Of a DNA stretch of 64,000 bases, positions 43,871 through 53,740 are shown one piece after another. The DNA is from Mycolicibacterium llatzerense (GTDB taxonomy: Bacteria; Actinomycetota; Actinomycetes; Mycobacteriales; Mycobacteriaceae): contig NZ_JXST01000003.1 of the NCBI RefSeq assembly GCF_000878195.1, positions 151,826-215,825 of the forward strand, read 5' to 3'. Numbering within the stretch: position 1 is the stretch's first letter; every line of letters starts with the position of its first letter. A program made the position numbers and the translations under genes. Under the pieces are notes generated by a model. The model was not told the origin of the DNA and searched no databases. It saw only the letters and a program-made list of their open reading frames with translations.

Positions 43871-44702
43871 TCGTTTACGCCTGGATATCTCGTACGACGG
43901 CACCGAATTCGCCGGCTGGGCACCGCAAGCCGGGCAGCGCACGGTCGCCGGTGTCATCGAGGAGACGCTGTCGACGGTGTTCCGCGAGCCGGTGCGGTTG
44001 GTCACTGCCGGTCGTACCGACACCGGAGTTCATGCGACCGGTCAGGTCGCGCACGTCGATGTGCCTTCTGCCGCACTGGGTTTCGCCTATCCGCGCACCC
44101 GTCGTGATGGTGACCCCGAGTTTCTGCCGCTGGTGCGCCGGCTCGCGCGGTTCCTGCCCGCCGATGTACGGGTGCGCCAGATCGTCCGTGCGGCACCCGG
44201 TTTCGACGCCCGGTTCTCCGCGTTGCGGCGACACTACGAATACCGGTTGTCGTTGGCGCCGTATGGGGTAGAGCCGCAGCAGACCCGCTTCATCACGCCC
44301 TGGTCGCGACCGCTGGATCTGGACGCGATGACGGCCGCTTCACAGGAGTTGTTGGGGCTGCAGGATTTTGCGGCCTTCTGCCGATTCCGGGAGGGCGCGA
44401 CGACCATCCGGGACCTGCAGCGGCTGGAATGGCAGCGCTCGGGTGATTTGGTCACCGCCTACGTGACGGCCGACGCCTTCTGCTGGAACATGGTGCGCTC
44501 GCTGGTCGGTGCGTTGCTCACTGTGGGCGTGGGTCGTCGTGAACCCGGTTGGATCGCAGGCCTTTTGGCAGCCGACAGCCGATCCAGCGAGTACACCGCC
44601 GCCCCGGCGCGGGGCCTGACACTGGTGTCGGTGGACTACCCGCCGGACGATCAATTGGCGTCGCGCATCAACGTCACCCGCGATCTGCGCACCCTCGACT
44701 GA
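43839..44702 (+). CDS. truA: tRNA pseudouridine(38-40) synthase TruA
   Basis: Isomerises uridines 38-40 in the anticodon arm. The conserved core starts [17 protein letters not shown]; catalytic Asp is in [17 protein letters not shown]. The ATG at 43839 gives 287 residues; GTG at 43830 is the only other close start. The first ten codons lie in the hairpin at 43837-43870, so they are poorly constrained as protein. Located after rplQ as in other mycobacteria. Confidence 0.92.
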   Translation: MPAIESDGGHVRLRLDISYDGTEFAGWAPQAGQRTVAGVIEETLSTVFREPVRLVTAGRTDTGVHATGQVAHVDVPSAALGFAYPRTRRDGDPEFLPLVRRLARFLPADVRVRQIVRAAPGFDARFSALRRHYEYRLSLAPYGVEPQQTRFITPWSRPLDLDAMTAASQELLGLQDFAAFCRFREGATTIRDLQRLEWQRSGDLVTAYVTADAFCWNMVRSLVGALLTVGVGRREPGWIAGLLAADSRSSEYTAAPARGLTLVSVDYPPDDQLASRINVTRDLRTLD

Positions 44703-44711
44703 CTGTCGCGG

Positions 44712-45446
44712 CTACGGGGCCGGGGGAGCCGGGGGCGCCGGTGCGGCCAATCGGGCCGCGACGAAGTCGGCCGCCTGGGCGACCATGCCGGACCCGATGT
44801 AGCCGTCCTGCAGGTGGTTCTGCCAGTCGCCCTGCAGTTGGGCGATGGTCTGGGGCAGTCCGTCCATGCAGACGGGGTCGGTGCCGTTGCACTGGTCGAT
44901 GGTCCGATCCCCGTAGACCGGGCTGATGTTGCCGGCACCCATGCGGTGGGTGACGTTGCCGAACAGCGCCACCGCGGCGATGTGAGAGTCCATCCCGGGC
45001 GGCAGCGGGCTGTCGAACCCGAATCCCTTGTTGTCCGAGGACAACGCCATGGTTGCCGACGCCGCGCCCAGCGAGTATCCGCCGATCACCAGCCTGGTGT
45101 CGGGACACCGCGACGCCATGTCCTGAATGCGTGAGCTGATGTCGTTGGCGCCCTGCGGGATTTCGATGTTGGCGGGATAGTTCACCGCGTAAACCCCGAC
45201 ATTCAGCGGTGTCTTGGCGCGCAACGCATCGACGAAGGCGGTTCCGACCCGGCCGATGCCGGGGCGTTCATTACGGCCGCGCGCGAAGACCACTTCCACC
45301 TGCGGGCATGGGGCTGCCGTTGCAACGCCGATGAATCCCGACGGTCCGGCGGTCGTCGTCACCACCAGCCCGGTGGTGACGGACGCTGCCGCGCCAACCA
45401 CGGCGACGGCAGACCGAACGGAGTTCATGACGGAGCGGGGGGCCAT
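44712..45446 (-). CDS. Secreted cutinase-family serine esterase (GYSLG type)
   Basis: A 244-residue exported alpha/beta hydrolase. Signal peptide ~1-44 ending VATAAP, then CPQVEVVFARG. Nucleophile Ser125 in GGYSLGAAS; paired cysteines CNGTDPVC with the acid Asp. The C-terminus is an unusual APAPPAPPAP tail. Compared with typical members, the RGT segment (oxyanion hole) reads RGR and the elbow is GYSLG rather than GYSQG. Mycobacterial cutinase-like proteins are esterases or phospholipases acting on lipids outside the cell. Last of four tandem copies and convergent with truA, as the M. tuberculosis cut3/cut4 pair is. Confidence 0.88.
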   Translation of the reverse strand: MAPRSVMNSVRSAVAVVGAAASVTTGLVVTTTAGPSGFIGVATAAPCPQVEVVFARGRNERPGIGRVGTAFVDALRAKTPLNVGVYAVNYPANIEIPQGANDISSRIQDMASRCPDTRLVIGGYSLGAASATMALSSDNKGFGFDSPLPPGMDSHIAAVALFGNVTHRMGAGNISPVYGDRTIDQCNGTDPVCMDGLPQTIAQLQGDWQNHLQDGYIGSGMVAQAADFVAARLAAPAPPAPPAP

Positions 45447-45466
45447 GGCTGGAGTCTAGCCGCGCT

Positions 45467-46132
45467 TCACAACCGTGCCGCTACGAACTTCGCGGCCTGG
45501 TTCACCATGCCGGACTTGATGTACCCGGGCGCGAGGTGGTCCTGCCACTCGGCACGCCACTTGTAGGGGCTGCTCGGATTGCAGACCGGGTCATCGGAAT
45601 GGCACAGGTCGATGGTGCGGTTCTGGTACGTCGAACTCAATGCCGTGATGGGCGCTGCCCAGTTGACGCCGTTGCCGAACAGGGCTACCGCCGCGATGTG
45701 CTGATCGGTGCCGCGGGGCAACGGGCTGTTGAAGGTGAACGCCGAAATGGGCACCGCGATAACCAGATCCGTGGCTGCGGCGCCCAATGAGTAACCGCCG
45801 AGCACGATCTTGGTGGCCGGGCAGTTGCGGGTAAGCCATTGCACGCGCCGGCTCATGTCGTTGGCGCCCATGTCTACCTGTGTGTCCGCCGGGTAATTCA
45901 CCGGGTATAGAGCGATATTCGGGCCGCGGAGCTGGCGCAGCGCGGTGACGAACGCGGCCCCGACCTGTCCGGGGCCGGGCGGTTCCATCCGGCCGCGGGC
46001 GAACACCACTTCCGCGGGTGCGCAGTTGGCGGCGGCGTTCGCCACGCCAATGTCCGTGAGTAACACGGACATTGGCGCGGCACTGACAGTCAGAGCGGTG
46101 ATCAGCACAGCAGATATACGGCGGCCAATCAC
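45467..46132 (-). CDS. Secreted cutinase-family serine esterase (GYSLG type)
   Basis: A 221-residue exported hydrolase: signal peptide to about GVANAAA, mature start NCAPAEVVFARGR, nucleophile in LGGYSLGAAATDL, CHSDDPVC with the acid, and HLAPGYIKSGMV towards the end for the histidine. It shares with its neighbour at 44712 the RGR and GYSLG variants and the C-terminal G-Y-I-x-S-GMV-x-QAA-x-FVAARL block, so the two are sister copies distinct from the next two. Confidence 0.88.
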   Translation of the reverse strand: MIGRRISAVLITALTVSAAPMSVLLTDIGVANAAANCAPAEVVFARGRMEPPGPGQVGAAFVTALRQLRGPNIALYPVNYPADTQVDMGANDMSRRVQWLTRNCPATKIVLGGYSLGAAATDLVIAVPISAFTFNSPLPRGTDQHIAAVALFGNGVNWAAPITALSSTYQNRTIDLCHSDDPVCNPSSPYKWRAEWQDHLAPGYIKSGMVNQAAKFVAARL

Positions 46133-46186
46133 AAATCCGATGGTATCTCGACGAATTGACGGTCTCGTCGAGAAAAGATGCCAGCC

Positions 46187-46852
46187 TTACAACAATCCGG
46201 CGACGAAATTGGCCGCGGCGTTGGTCGCGCCACCCGCGTACGTCTTGTGCGCGTCTACGACCTGACCGTCGGTCTGGCAGATCGGGTCACCCGCGTTGCA
46301 CAGGTCGATGACCTTGCCGCCCCACACCGGGCTGGCCGTCAACGGCAGGCCCAGCTTGGCAGACGGATTGCCGAACACTGCGATGGCGGCGACGTGGCCG
46401 GCGGCCTCGGGCGGCAGCGGGTTGTTGAAGCCGACGCCCGGAACCGGGATGGCGCCGATGACGTCCATCACGGCCGCGCCTTGCGAGTAGCCGCCGAGCA
46501 CCTGCCGGGTGCCCGGGCAGTTGTCGGCCATCCACTGGATGTGGGCGCTGGCGTCGTTCGCGCCGTCAGCGGCAGCCAGGAAGTCGTAGGACGCCGGGTA
46601 GACGACGGCGTAGGACCCGACGGAACGGCCACCGACCTTGTTGCGCAACTGGTTGACGAACGCTCCGCCGACCCTGCCCAGGCCGGGGTCTTCGGACGTG
46701 CCGCGCGCGAAGGTCACCTCGATGTCGGGGCAGTTAGCGGCAGCGGCGACGCCGACGGCACCCAGGGATGGCGGTGTCAGCACGGTGATGCCGGCGATGA
46801 CTACGGTGGTTGCGGTGCCGGCGAAGACGCGGCGCAGTGCACTGATGATCAC
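46187..46852 (-). CDS. Secreted cutinase-family serine esterase (GYSQG type)
   Basis: A 221-residue exported hydrolase: signal peptide to about AAAAN, then CPDIEVTFARGTSEDPGLGRVG, the usual oxyanion sequence; nucleophile in LGGYSQGAAVMDV; CNAGDPIC with the acid; His in VVDAHKTY. All canonical for a culp/cutinase. 54 bases upstream of the next copy in transcription order. Confidence 0.9.
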   Translation of the reverse strand: MIISALRRVFAGTATTVVIAGITVLTPPSLGAVGVAAAANCPDIEVTFARGTSEDPGLGRVGGAFVNQLRNKVGGRSVGSYAVVYPASYDFLAAADGANDASAHIQWMADNCPGTRQVLGGYSQGAAVMDVIGAIPVPGVGFNNPLPPEAAGHVAAIAVFGNPSAKLGLPLTASPVWGGKVIDLCNAGDPICQTDGQVVDAHKTYAGGATNAAANFVAGLL

Positions 46853-46908
46853 ACCGAATCCTAACCGCGGTTCCGGATGTGGGTCCGCGCCAGACGCTCA
46901 GCCGCCGG

Positions 46909-47577
46909 TCAGACGCGGGATGCGATGAACTGCGCAGCCTGTCCCACGAACTCGGACGTCTCGTAGCGCGAGTGTGCGAACGGGTTGCGGCCGCGCGAGC
47001 AGATCGGGTCGCCCAACAGGCACAGATCGACCGAGCGGTTGGAGAACAGTCCCATTGAATCCAGCGGGTGGCTGAACTTGGCTGACGGATTGCCGAATAC
47101 CGCGGCGGCCGCGACTCGGCTCGCGAGGCCGGCGGGCAGCGGCGGTGCCGAGCCGACTTCGCCGATCCGGTCGCCGAGCGGCGGAATGCCCGCCAGCATG
47201 TCGACCACTGCGGCGCCCTGCGAGTAACCACCCAGCACGATCTTGGTGCTGGGGCATTGCTGCGCCATCAGGGCGATGCGGTTCTGTGCGTCTGTGGCGC
47301 CGTCCTGCGCGGTGAGGAAGTCATAGGACGCCGGGTAGTCGACGGCGTAGCCGGTGACGGTGCGGCTGCCGACCAGGGGCTGCAGCGCGTCGACCAGTAC
47401 CGAGCCGACGCGGCCCATGCCGGGGTCGTCGTGCGTGCCGCGCGCGAAGATCACCTCGATGTTCGGGCAAGGGTCTGCCTTGGCCGGTGCCGACGGCAAC
47501 AGCGCGGAACTGGAGATGACGGCGGCGGCGATCGCGGCCACGCGGACCGACGTGCTGAGCAAGGTCACGCGGGCCAT
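46909..47577 (-). CDS. Secreted cutinase-family serine esterase (GYSQG type)
   Basis: A 222-residue exported hydrolase, first in the group of four: signal peptide MARVTLLSTSVRVAAIAAAV to about APAKA, then CPNIEVIFARGTHDDPGMGRVG; nucleophile LGGYSQGAAVVDM; CLLGDPIC; His in NPFAHSRY. The ATG at 47577 is preferred over a GTG two codons upstream. It follows the transporter gene by 15 bases on the same strand. Confidence 0.88.
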   Translation of the reverse strand: MARVTLLSTSVRVAAIAAAVISSSALLPSAPAKADPCPNIEVIFARGTHDDPGMGRVGSVLVDALQPLVGSRTVTGYAVDYPASYDFLTAQDGATDAQNRIALMAQQCPSTKIVLGGYSQGAAVVDMLAGIPPLGDRIGEVGSAPPLPAGLASRVAAAAVFGNPSAKFSHPLDSMGLFSNRSVDLCLLGDPICSRGRNPFAHSRYETSEFVGQAAQFIASRV

Positions 47578-47592
47578 CTTCACATATCGCGC

Positions 47593-48615
47593 TCAGCTAC
47601 GGCCAATCGTTTGCCCTGCTGGCAAACCCTCCGGACTGTCCGGCCAGTCGTCGTGCCAGCTGGCCTCACCGCGGTCACCCTGGCGGGCGAGCGTCAGGCC
47701 CGCTAACACCACCGCACCGCCCAGCAATTGGATCCCGGTGATGGCCTCGCCCAGCAATGCCCAGGCGGACAGCACGGCGAACATCACCTCGGACAGGCCG
47801 ACCAGGGACGCGAACCGGGGCTGCAGGCGGGCGATGCCCATGATGCCGAAGGTGTACGCCATCGCGGTCGGCACGATGGCCAGCGCGATCACGGGGACCA
47901 GCCAGGAGGTGGTCAGGCCTGCCAGCGTGGTGTCGTGGGCGGTGAAGGCGAGCGGCATGACGCCGGAGACGCCGAGTAGCGCGACCGTCACCGCGCCGAC
48001 GATCAGGCCGCCGGTGGCCAGGGTGATGGAGTGCAGCCCGGTGCCGTCGGCACTGGCCTTGTCGGACATGACGAAGTAGCACGCGGCGCAGACGGCGGCG
48101 CCCATGCCCCAGGCGATGCCGGCGAGGCTGATCTGGGCTCCGGTGTGGCTGCCGGGTCCGATCAACCCGAGGACCAGGGTGATGCCGGCGATGGCGATCG
48201 CGACGCCGGCCAGGGTCAGGGTGCTGGGGCGACGACGGGTCGTGGCCCATACCCAACCCACCACCAGCAGGGGTGCGGCGTACTCGAGCAGCAGCGCGAC
48301 ACCGACCGGCAGGTAGGCGACGGCGTTGAAGTAGCACAGCTGGGCGCCCGCGATCGGGATGGCGCCGTAGGCGATGACCGTCCCTTTGTGGCTCAGGGCT
48401 TCGCGCACCCAGCCGCGGCGCAGGATGGTCGCGACCACGGCCATGACCAGCGCGCCGCCGGTCAGCCGGGCGACCACTGCCGCGGTAGGGCTCCAGCCGG
48501 CCTCGATCAGGGACTTGCCGAGGGCGCCCGCCATCCCGAAGGTGAAGGCAGACGTGACGGCGAAGATCATGCCGGTCCGGAAGTGACCGGCTGCGGTGCC
48601 GTTCGACGCAGTCAC
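47593..48615 (-). CDS. DMT-superfamily (EamA) transporter
   Basis: A 340-residue membrane protein with two EamA repeats of about five helices each (for example GMIFAVTSAFTFGMAGALGK at the start of repeat 1 and the block ISLAGIAWGMGAAVCAACYF opening repeat 2; LVGLSEVMFAVLSAWALLGE near the end). EamA proteins export amino acids or other metabolites, but the substrate cannot be told. The start codon is GTG at 48615. Divergent from a CGNR-type regulator across a region with paired direct repeats, which suggests control by that protein. Confidence 0.88.
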   Translation of the reverse strand: MTASNGTAAGHFRTGMIFAVTSAFTFGMAGALGKSLIEAGWSPTAAVVARLTGGALVMAVVATILRRGWVREALSHKGTVIAYGAIPIAGAQLCYFNAVAYLPVGVALLLEYAAPLLVVGWVWATTRRRPSTLTLAGVAIAIAGITLVLGLIGPGSHTGAQISLAGIAWGMGAAVCAACYFVMSDKASADGTGLHSITLATGGLIVGAVTVALLGVSGVMPLAFTAHDTTLAGLTTSWLVPVIALAIVPTAMAYTFGIMGIARLQPRFASLVGLSEVMFAVLSAWALLGEAITGIQLLGGAVVLAGLTLARQGDRGEASWHDDWPDSPEGLPAGQTIGRS

Positions 48616-48630
48616 GGGCCACCTCCGATG

Positions 48631-48708
48631 GTGTAATGAGTGAAGTTGAGATTGGTCATGACGCTACGGAGGGTGGGTGTAACGAGTCAAATGAATTTCA
48701 GTCATGAC
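48631..48708. promoter_or_regulatory. Two 32-bp direct repeats between transporter and CGNR gene
   Basis: Units 48631-48662 and 48677-48708 begin GTGTAA, share GAGT, and end GTCATGAC (or GGTCATGAC), matching at 22 of 32 positions. GTCATGAC is itself a palindrome. Centre-to-centre distance is 46 bp. The second unit overlaps the CGNR start codon. A repeated operator is the simplest explanation. Confidence 0.5.
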
Positions 48709-49245
48709 ACCGAGCTCACGCTGCGCGCGGCATGTGTATTGGTCAACAGTGACCGGGTCGACGGTGATCAGCTGGCCGACCTGGCGGCCCTCGACGGGTA
48801 CCTGAATGAGTTCGGCTGGACGGGCCGGCGCGACCGCGACGCCGACGAGCTGGCGGCGGTACACGGTCTGCGCGCGCGCCTCGGCTCGCTGTGGGCCGCG
48901 GCGGGCGACGAGGAGGCGGTGGTCGGCCAGGTCAATGCGCTGCTCAGCGACAACCGCGCCATGCCCTGGCTGACGCGGCACCCGGAGATGCCGGAATGGC
49001 ATCTGCACCTGGCGGCCGACCAGGATCCGCTCGTGCAGCGCATGGGCGCCGAGATGGCGATGGCCCTCGCCGACCTCATTCGGGCCGGTGAACTGCGCCG
49101 GCTCAAGACGTGCGCGGCAGCGGACTGCACCGCGGTGCTGATCGACATGTCGCGCAACCGATCCCGCATCTTCTGCGACACCGGCAACTGCGGAAACCGC
49201 CAGCACGTCGCGGCGTACCGCGAACGCCGCGCGCGCGAGAACTGA
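48691..49245 (+). CDS. CGNR zinc-finger (ABATE-type) putative transcriptional regulator
   Basis: A 184-residue protein: an N-terminal ABATE-like domain ([20 protein letters not shown]) and a C-terminal CGNR zinc finger with CAAADC, then [19 protein letters not shown]. The family is thought to act as DNA-binding regulators. ATG 48691 gives the usual N-terminus; an ATG at 48658 would add eleven residues. It is transcribed away from the EamA transporter gene, a frequent pairing, and glpK follows. Confidence 0.88.
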   Translation: MNFSHDTELTLRAACVLVNSDRVDGDQLADLAALDGYLNEFGWTGRRDRDADELAAVHGLRARLGSLWAAAGDEEAVVGQVNALLSDNRAMPWLTRHPEMPEWHLHLAADQDPLVQRMGAEMAMALADLIRAGELRRLKTCAAADCTAVLIDMSRNRSRIFCDTGNCGNRQHVAAYRERRAREN

Positions 49246-49355
49246 CGTTTCCGTCCGACGCGCCCGGCGCCGGTTGCCGTAATGCATCGCGTCACGCGCG
49301 TCCGTCTCCTACCGTGATCACCGACACCTCAGTGTTTGAGCGGAAGGACGGGCCA

Positions 49356-50873
49356 TTGGCCGAATTCGTAGCGGCCATCGACCAGGGCACCACCAGCACC
49401 CGGGCGATGATCTTCGATCACTCAGGTCGTGAGGTCGGACGCCACCAGCTCGAACACGAGCAGATCCTGCCGCGGGCCGGCTGGGTCGAGCACAATCCCG
49501 TCGAGATTTGGGAGCGCACCGGCTCGGTGTTGCAGACCGCGCTGAACAAGACCCGGTTGTCGGCGTCCGATCTGGTCGCGCTCGGGATCACCAATCAGCG
49601 TGAGACGACAATGGTGTGGGACAAGCACACCGGGCGCCCGTACTACCACGCGATCGTCTGGCAGGACACCCGCACCGACCGCATCGCGTCGGCGCTGGAA
49701 CGCGAGGGCCACGGCGATGTCATCCGCCGCAAGGCCGGCCTGCCACCGGCGACGTACTTCTCCGGCGGCAAGATCCAGTGGATCCTCGAGAACGTCGACG
49801 GTGTGCGCGAAGCCGCCGAACGCGGTGACGCGATCTTCGGCACCTGCGACACCTGGGTGCTGTGGAACCTGACCGGCGGCACCCGCGGCGGCGTGCACGT
49901 CACCGACGTCACCAACGCCAGCCGCACCATGCTGATGAACCTGGAGACCCTCGATTGGGACGACGAACTGTTGTCGTTCTTCGGGATTCCGCGCCAGATG
50001 CTGCCGAACATCGCGTCGTCGTCGGTGTCCGAGCCCTATGGTCTGACCGCAGCCGACGGTCCGCTGGGCGCGCCGGTGCCGGTCACCGGCATCCTCGGCG
50101 ACCAGCAGGCCGCCATGGTGGGGCAGGTGTGTCTGTCGGCGGGGGAGGCCAAGAACACCTACGGCACAGGCAATTTCCTGCTGCTCAACACCGGCGAGAA
50201 GATCGTGCGCTCGGAGCACGGGCTGCTGACCACGGTGTGCTACCGCTTCGGCGACGCGAAACCCGTTTACGCACTGGAGGGTTCGATCGCCGTCACCGGT
50301 TCGGCCGTGCAGTGGCTGCGCGACCAGCTGGGCATCATCGCCGGCGCTTCTGACAGTGAGACGCTGGCCCGCCAGGTCGAGGACAACGGCGGCGTGTACT
50401 TCGTGCCGGCGTTCTCGGGACTCTTTGCGCCGTACTGGCGTTCGGATGCGCGCGGGGCCATCGTCGGGTTGTCGCGGTTCAACACCAACGCCCACTTGGC
50501 GCGGGCCACGCTGGAGGCCATCTGCTACCAGAGTCGCGACGTGGTCGACGCCATGGCCGCCGACTCCGGCGTGCACCTGGAGGTGCTCAAGGTCGACGGC
50601 GGCATCACCGCCAACGAACTGTGCATGCAGATTCAGGCCGACGTACTGGGCGTCGAGGTGGTGAAACCCGTTGTCGCCGAGACCACTGCGCTCGGCGCGG
50701 CCTACGCCGCCGGACTCGGGGTCGGGTTCTGGTCGAACCCCGACGAACTGCGCGCCAACTGGCAGGAGCACAAACGCTGGGCGCCGTCGTGGGACGACGG
50801 CCAGCGTGCGGCCGGATACGCCGGCTGGCAGAAGGCCGTCGGCCGCACCCTGGACTGGGTCGACGTCTCCTAG
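49356..50873 (+). CDS. glpK: Glycerol kinase
   Basis: Phosphorylates glycerol to glycerol-3-phosphate. The 505-residue FGGY-family product begins (M)[20 protein letters not shown] and has the glycerol-binding [23 protein letters not shown]-type block [11 protein letters not shown], and C-terminal [17 protein letters not shown]. The start is TTG at 49356, preceded by GGAAGGA at a suitable distance; the long frame upstream overlaps the CGNR gene and is not coding. Same start and length as M. smegmatis GlpK as I recall it. Confidence 0.93.
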   Translation: MAEFVAAIDQGTTSTRAMIFDHSGREVGRHQLEHEQILPRAGWVEHNPVEIWERTGSVLQTALNKTRLSASDLVALGITNQRETTMVWDKHTGRPYYHAIVWQDTRTDRIASALEREGHGDVIRRKAGLPPATYFSGGKIQWILENVDGVREAAERGDAIFGTCDTWVLWNLTGGTRGGVHVTDVTNASRTMLMNLETLDWDDELLSFFGIPRQMLPNIASSSVSEPYGLTAADGPLGAPVPVTGILGDQQAAMVGQVCLSAGEAKNTYGTGNFLLLNTGEKIVRSEHGLLTTVCYRFGDAKPVYALEGSIAVTGSAVQWLRDQLGIIAGASDSETLARQVEDNGGVYFVPAFSGLFAPYWRSDARGAIVGLSRFNTNAHLARATLEAICYQSRDVVDAMAADSGVHLEVLKVDGGITANELCMQIQADVLGVEVVKPVVAETTALGAAYAAGLGVGFWSNPDELRANWQEHKRWAPSWDDGQRAAGYAGWQKAVGRTLDWVDVS

Positions 50874-50953
50874 CGATTTGGGCACGCACAAATTACCGGG
50901 ATGAATTGGCGTCGGGGCGCATGTCCGCCCGCGGTTAGGCTGCTAGCCGGGGG

Positions 50954-52309
50954 ATGGACATGGCTCGGGGGCAGGGTGCGCAGCTAGAGGCCAGCGGCCG
51001 GCGCTTTCAAATGCGTCGACTGATCCACGCACTGGTGCGTGGTGACGCCGCGATGGTCGATGAACCGATTCGCGCGCAATCGATTTCGTACGCGTCGGGA
51101 TGGCTCGCCGGACTGCTCGCGGTCGCAGTGTGCGCGGTCATCGCGATCGCGTCACCGGCAGGCGGGCTGGGGGAGGCGCCGATTGTCATGGTCCGGGACA
51201 CCGGCGCGCTGTATGTGCGCATCGGCTCGACGTGGCATCCAGCGCTCAATCTTGCGTCGGCGCGGCTCGTCGCCAAGTCCGCGGTCAACCCGGTGCCGGT
51301 CAATGCTGACGCGATTGCCGCCGCGCCGCGCGGACCTCTCGTCGGAATACCCGGTGCCCCAGCCGAATTGGGTCGACCGATCACCGCGGCAGCGTGGCAG
51401 GTCTGCGACAGCGGCCGGACGATACTGCTCGCCGGCCAGGACACCGGCGGGCCCGACCGGGCGCGGCCGATCCTGGCGACGGCAGCAGGCGAGCATCATG
51501 CGACGACGTATCTGGTGTACGCCGGCAGGCGGGCTGAAGTCGACTTGCGGGATCTCGCTGTGGTCCGGGCACTGCGACTCGACGGCGTCACGCCGCGGCC
51601 GCTGTCGCGGTCTTTTCTCGACCTGTTGCCCGAAGTCCCCGCCATTGCGGCGCCAGGCATCCCGGGTCTTGGGACAAAGGGGCCCGGCGGTTTCCTTGTC
51701 GGACAGGTACTTCGAGTCAACCGCGCCGATGCTGCGGAGCACCATGCGGTGCTCGTGAGCGGTCTGCAGCGCGTCGGCGACGTTGCGGCCGACCTCATCC
51801 GGTTCGCCCACGGCGTGGCCGACGGCGACCTTCGGACCGTGCGACCAGCGGACATCGCCAACATTCCGGCGGTCCACGACCTTGCGGTGTCGAGCTTCCC
51901 GGAGCAGGCCCTTGCACCACTACCGAGCGAGGTCCCGGTGTGCGCACAATGGCAATCGGATTCGAGTCGCGTGAATACCGCTGTCTTACCGGGGAAGCCG
52001 GCAGCGCATGAGGTGGCGCTGGTGCAAGCCGACGGCGACGGTCCGAATATCGATGCGGTGGCAATACCGCCGGGACGGTACGCGTACGTGCATGCCACCG
52101 GGGTCACCGGTGGATCGGTGACCGGCCCGCTGTACCTGGTGGCAGATACCGGAGTCCGGTACGGCATCCACGACGCCGATACGGCGAAATACCTTGGCGT
52201 GGAGGGTGAACCTATGCCGGCACCTTGGCCGCTGCTGGCCCGGTTACCCGGCGGGCCTGAGTTGAGCGTGCCGGCGGCTGAAGTGCTGCGGGACGGACTG
52301 GCGCCGTAG
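50954..52309 (+). CDS. eccB4: ESX-4 type VII secretion core component EccB4
   Basis: A 451-residue type VII secretion protein: short cytoplasmic N-terminus with RRFQMRRLIHALVRGD, one transmembrane helix (~48-68, GWLAGLLAVAVCAVIA) and a large periplasmic domain with LNLASARLV, CAQWQSDSSR and a C-terminal YGIHDADTAKYLGVEG block. In M. tuberculosis eccB4 lies next to the cutinases and convergent with mycP4, and here the cutinase side is conserved. But eccC4, eccD4 and an intact mycP4 are absent up to the window end, so the protein may have no complete apparatus. Confidence 0.9.
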   Translation: MDMARGQGAQLEASGRRFQMRRLIHALVRGDAAMVDEPIRAQSISYASGWLAGLLAVAVCAVIAIASPAGGLGEAPIVMVRDTGALYVRIGSTWHPALNLASARLVAKSAVNPVPVNADAIAAAPRGPLVGIPGAPAELGRPITAAAWQVCDSGRTILLAGQDTGGPDRARPILATAAGEHHATTYLVYAGRRAEVDLRDLAVVRALRLDGVTPRPLSRSFLDLLPEVPAIAAPGIPGLGTKGPGGFLVGQVLRVNRADAAEHHAVLVSGLQRVGDVAADLIRFAHGVADGDLRTVRPADIANIPAVHDLAVSSFPEQALAPLPSEVPVCAQWQSDSSRVNTAVLPGKPAAHEVALVQADGDGPNIDAVAIPPGRYAYVHATGVTGGSVTGPLYLVADTGVRYGIHDADTAKYLGVEGEPMPAPWPLLARLPGGPELSVPAAEVLRDGLAP

Positions 52310-52354
52310 CGGCCGATGATCTCGCGAAATCCGGTCTCGGCCCGCCTCAAGGAT

Positions 52355-53740
52355 CTAGAGCCGGCGCCCCGCTTCGTCGAGGACGCTGTGCAGGATGCTA
52401 TAGATCTCGTCGAACTCCTTCTGGCCGCTGATCAGCGGCGGAGCCAGCTGGATCACCGGATCGCCACGATCGTCCGCGCGGCAGTACAGACCCGCCTCCC
52501 ACAGTGCGGGGGTCAGGAAGCCGCGCAGCAGGTGCTCGGACTCTTCGCCGTTGAACGTCTCCCTGGTGGCCTTGTCTTTTACCAGTTCGATGCCGTAGAA
52601 GAATCCCTCGCCGCGGACATCGCCGACGATCGGAAGGTCGTACAGCTTCTCTAGTGTTGCCCTGAATATCGGGGCGTTCGCTTTCACATGAGTATTGATG
52701 CCCTCGCGCTCGAAGATGTCGAGGTTGGCCAGCGCCACCGCGGACGACACCGGGTGTCCGCCGAAGGTATAGCCGTGGGCGAACATCGTCTTGCCGTCGT
52801 TGAACGGTTCGAACAGGCGGTCGCTGGCGATCATCGCGCCGATGGGGGAGTAGCCGGATGTCAAACCCTTGGCGCTGGTGATGATGTCGGGGATGTAGCC
52901 GAAATCGTCGCAGGCGAACATCGAGCCGATGCGACCGTAGGCGCAGATCACCTCGTCGGACACCAGGAGTACGTCGTACTGGTCGCAGATCTCACGGACT
53001 CGCTGAAAGTACCCAGGTGGTGGTGGGAAGCAGCCGCCCGCGTTCTGCACTGGCTCCAGGAATACTGCGGCAACGGTATCGGGACCTTCGAATTCGATGG
53101 CCTCGGCGATGCGGTCGGCGCAGTACCGGCCGAATGCCTCCTGGTCGTGTGCGTAGGCATCGGGCGCGCGGTAGAAGTTGGTGTTCGGGGCGCGAAAGCC
53201 GCCGGGGGTGAGCGGTTCGAATGGCGCCTTGAACGCGGGGATGCCGGTGATCGCCAGCGCGCCCTGAGGGGTTCCGTGGTACGCGATGGAGCGCGAAATC
53301 ACCTTGTGCTTACCGGGTTTTCCGGTCAGCTTGAAGAACTGCTTGGCCAGCTTCCAGGCACTCTCCACCGCTTCGCCGCCGCCGGTGGTGAAGAAGACCC
53401 GGTTCAGGTCGCCCGGCGCATAGTTGGCGATGCGCTCGGCCAGTTCGATCGCGGGCGGCGTTGCGTAGGACCACAACGGGAAGAAGGACAGTTGCTCGGC
53501 CTGGCGGGCAGCTGCCGCCGCGAGCTCCTCGCGTCCGTGCCCGACCTGCACGACGAACAGGCCCGAAAGTCCGTCGATATAGCTCTTGCCCCGGTCGTCG
53601 AAGATGGTGACGCCCTCGCCCCGGGTGATGATGGGTGGGGCGATGTCGGTCCCGTGACGGGCGAAATGGCCCCACAGATGCCGCTTGGCCTTGGCTGCCA
53701 GGTCGGTTGAAAGTGTTTGTGCTGCATTGATTGTTGTCAT
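52355..53740 (-). CDS. Class III (omega) aminotransferase
   Basis: A 461-residue PLP enzyme of the acetylornithine/beta-alanine/putrescine aminotransferase type. PLP lysine in DIITSAKGLTSGYSPIGAM; other blocks are YIDGLSGLFVVQVGHG, FTTGGGEAVESAWKLA and FLEPVQNAGGCFPPP. It resembles Rv3329-type enzymes, which pair with pyruvate or 2-oxoglutarate. Cotranscribed with and overlapping (four bases) the Lrp-type regulator, and adjacent to an aldehyde dehydrogenase and an amino-acid permease: a likely diamine or omega-amino-acid degradation route. It lies between eccB4 and the mycP4 remnant. Confidence 0.88.
   Translation of the reverse strand: MTTINAAQTLSTDLAAKAKRHLWGHFARHGTDIAPPIITRGEGVTIFDDRGKSYIDGLSGLFVVQVGHGREELAAAAARQAEQLSFFPLWSYATPPAIELAERIANYAPGDLNRVFFTTGGGEAVESAWKLAKQFFKLTGKPGKHKVISRSIAYHGTPQGALAITGIPAFKAPFEPLTPGGFRAPNTNFYRAPDAYAHDQEAFGRYCADRIAEAIEFEGPDTVAAVFLEPVQNAGGCFPPPPGYFQRVREICDQYDVLLVSDEVICAYGRIGSMFACDDFGYIPDIITSAKGLTSGYSPIGAMIASDRLFEPFNDGKTMFAHGYTFGGHPVSSAVALANLDIFEREGINTHVKANAPIFRATLEKLYDLPIVGDVRGEGFFYGIELVKDKATRETFNGEESEHLLRGFLTPALWEAGLYCRADDRGDPVIQLAPPLISGQKEFDEIYSILHSVLDEAGRRL

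Noticed and set aside
49306..49313. CTCCTACC upstream of glpK resembling the -10 box of the shared regulon motif
   Set aside because: The position 18 bp further upstream reads AATGCAT, not TTGTCMS, and there is no A-run; probably chance.
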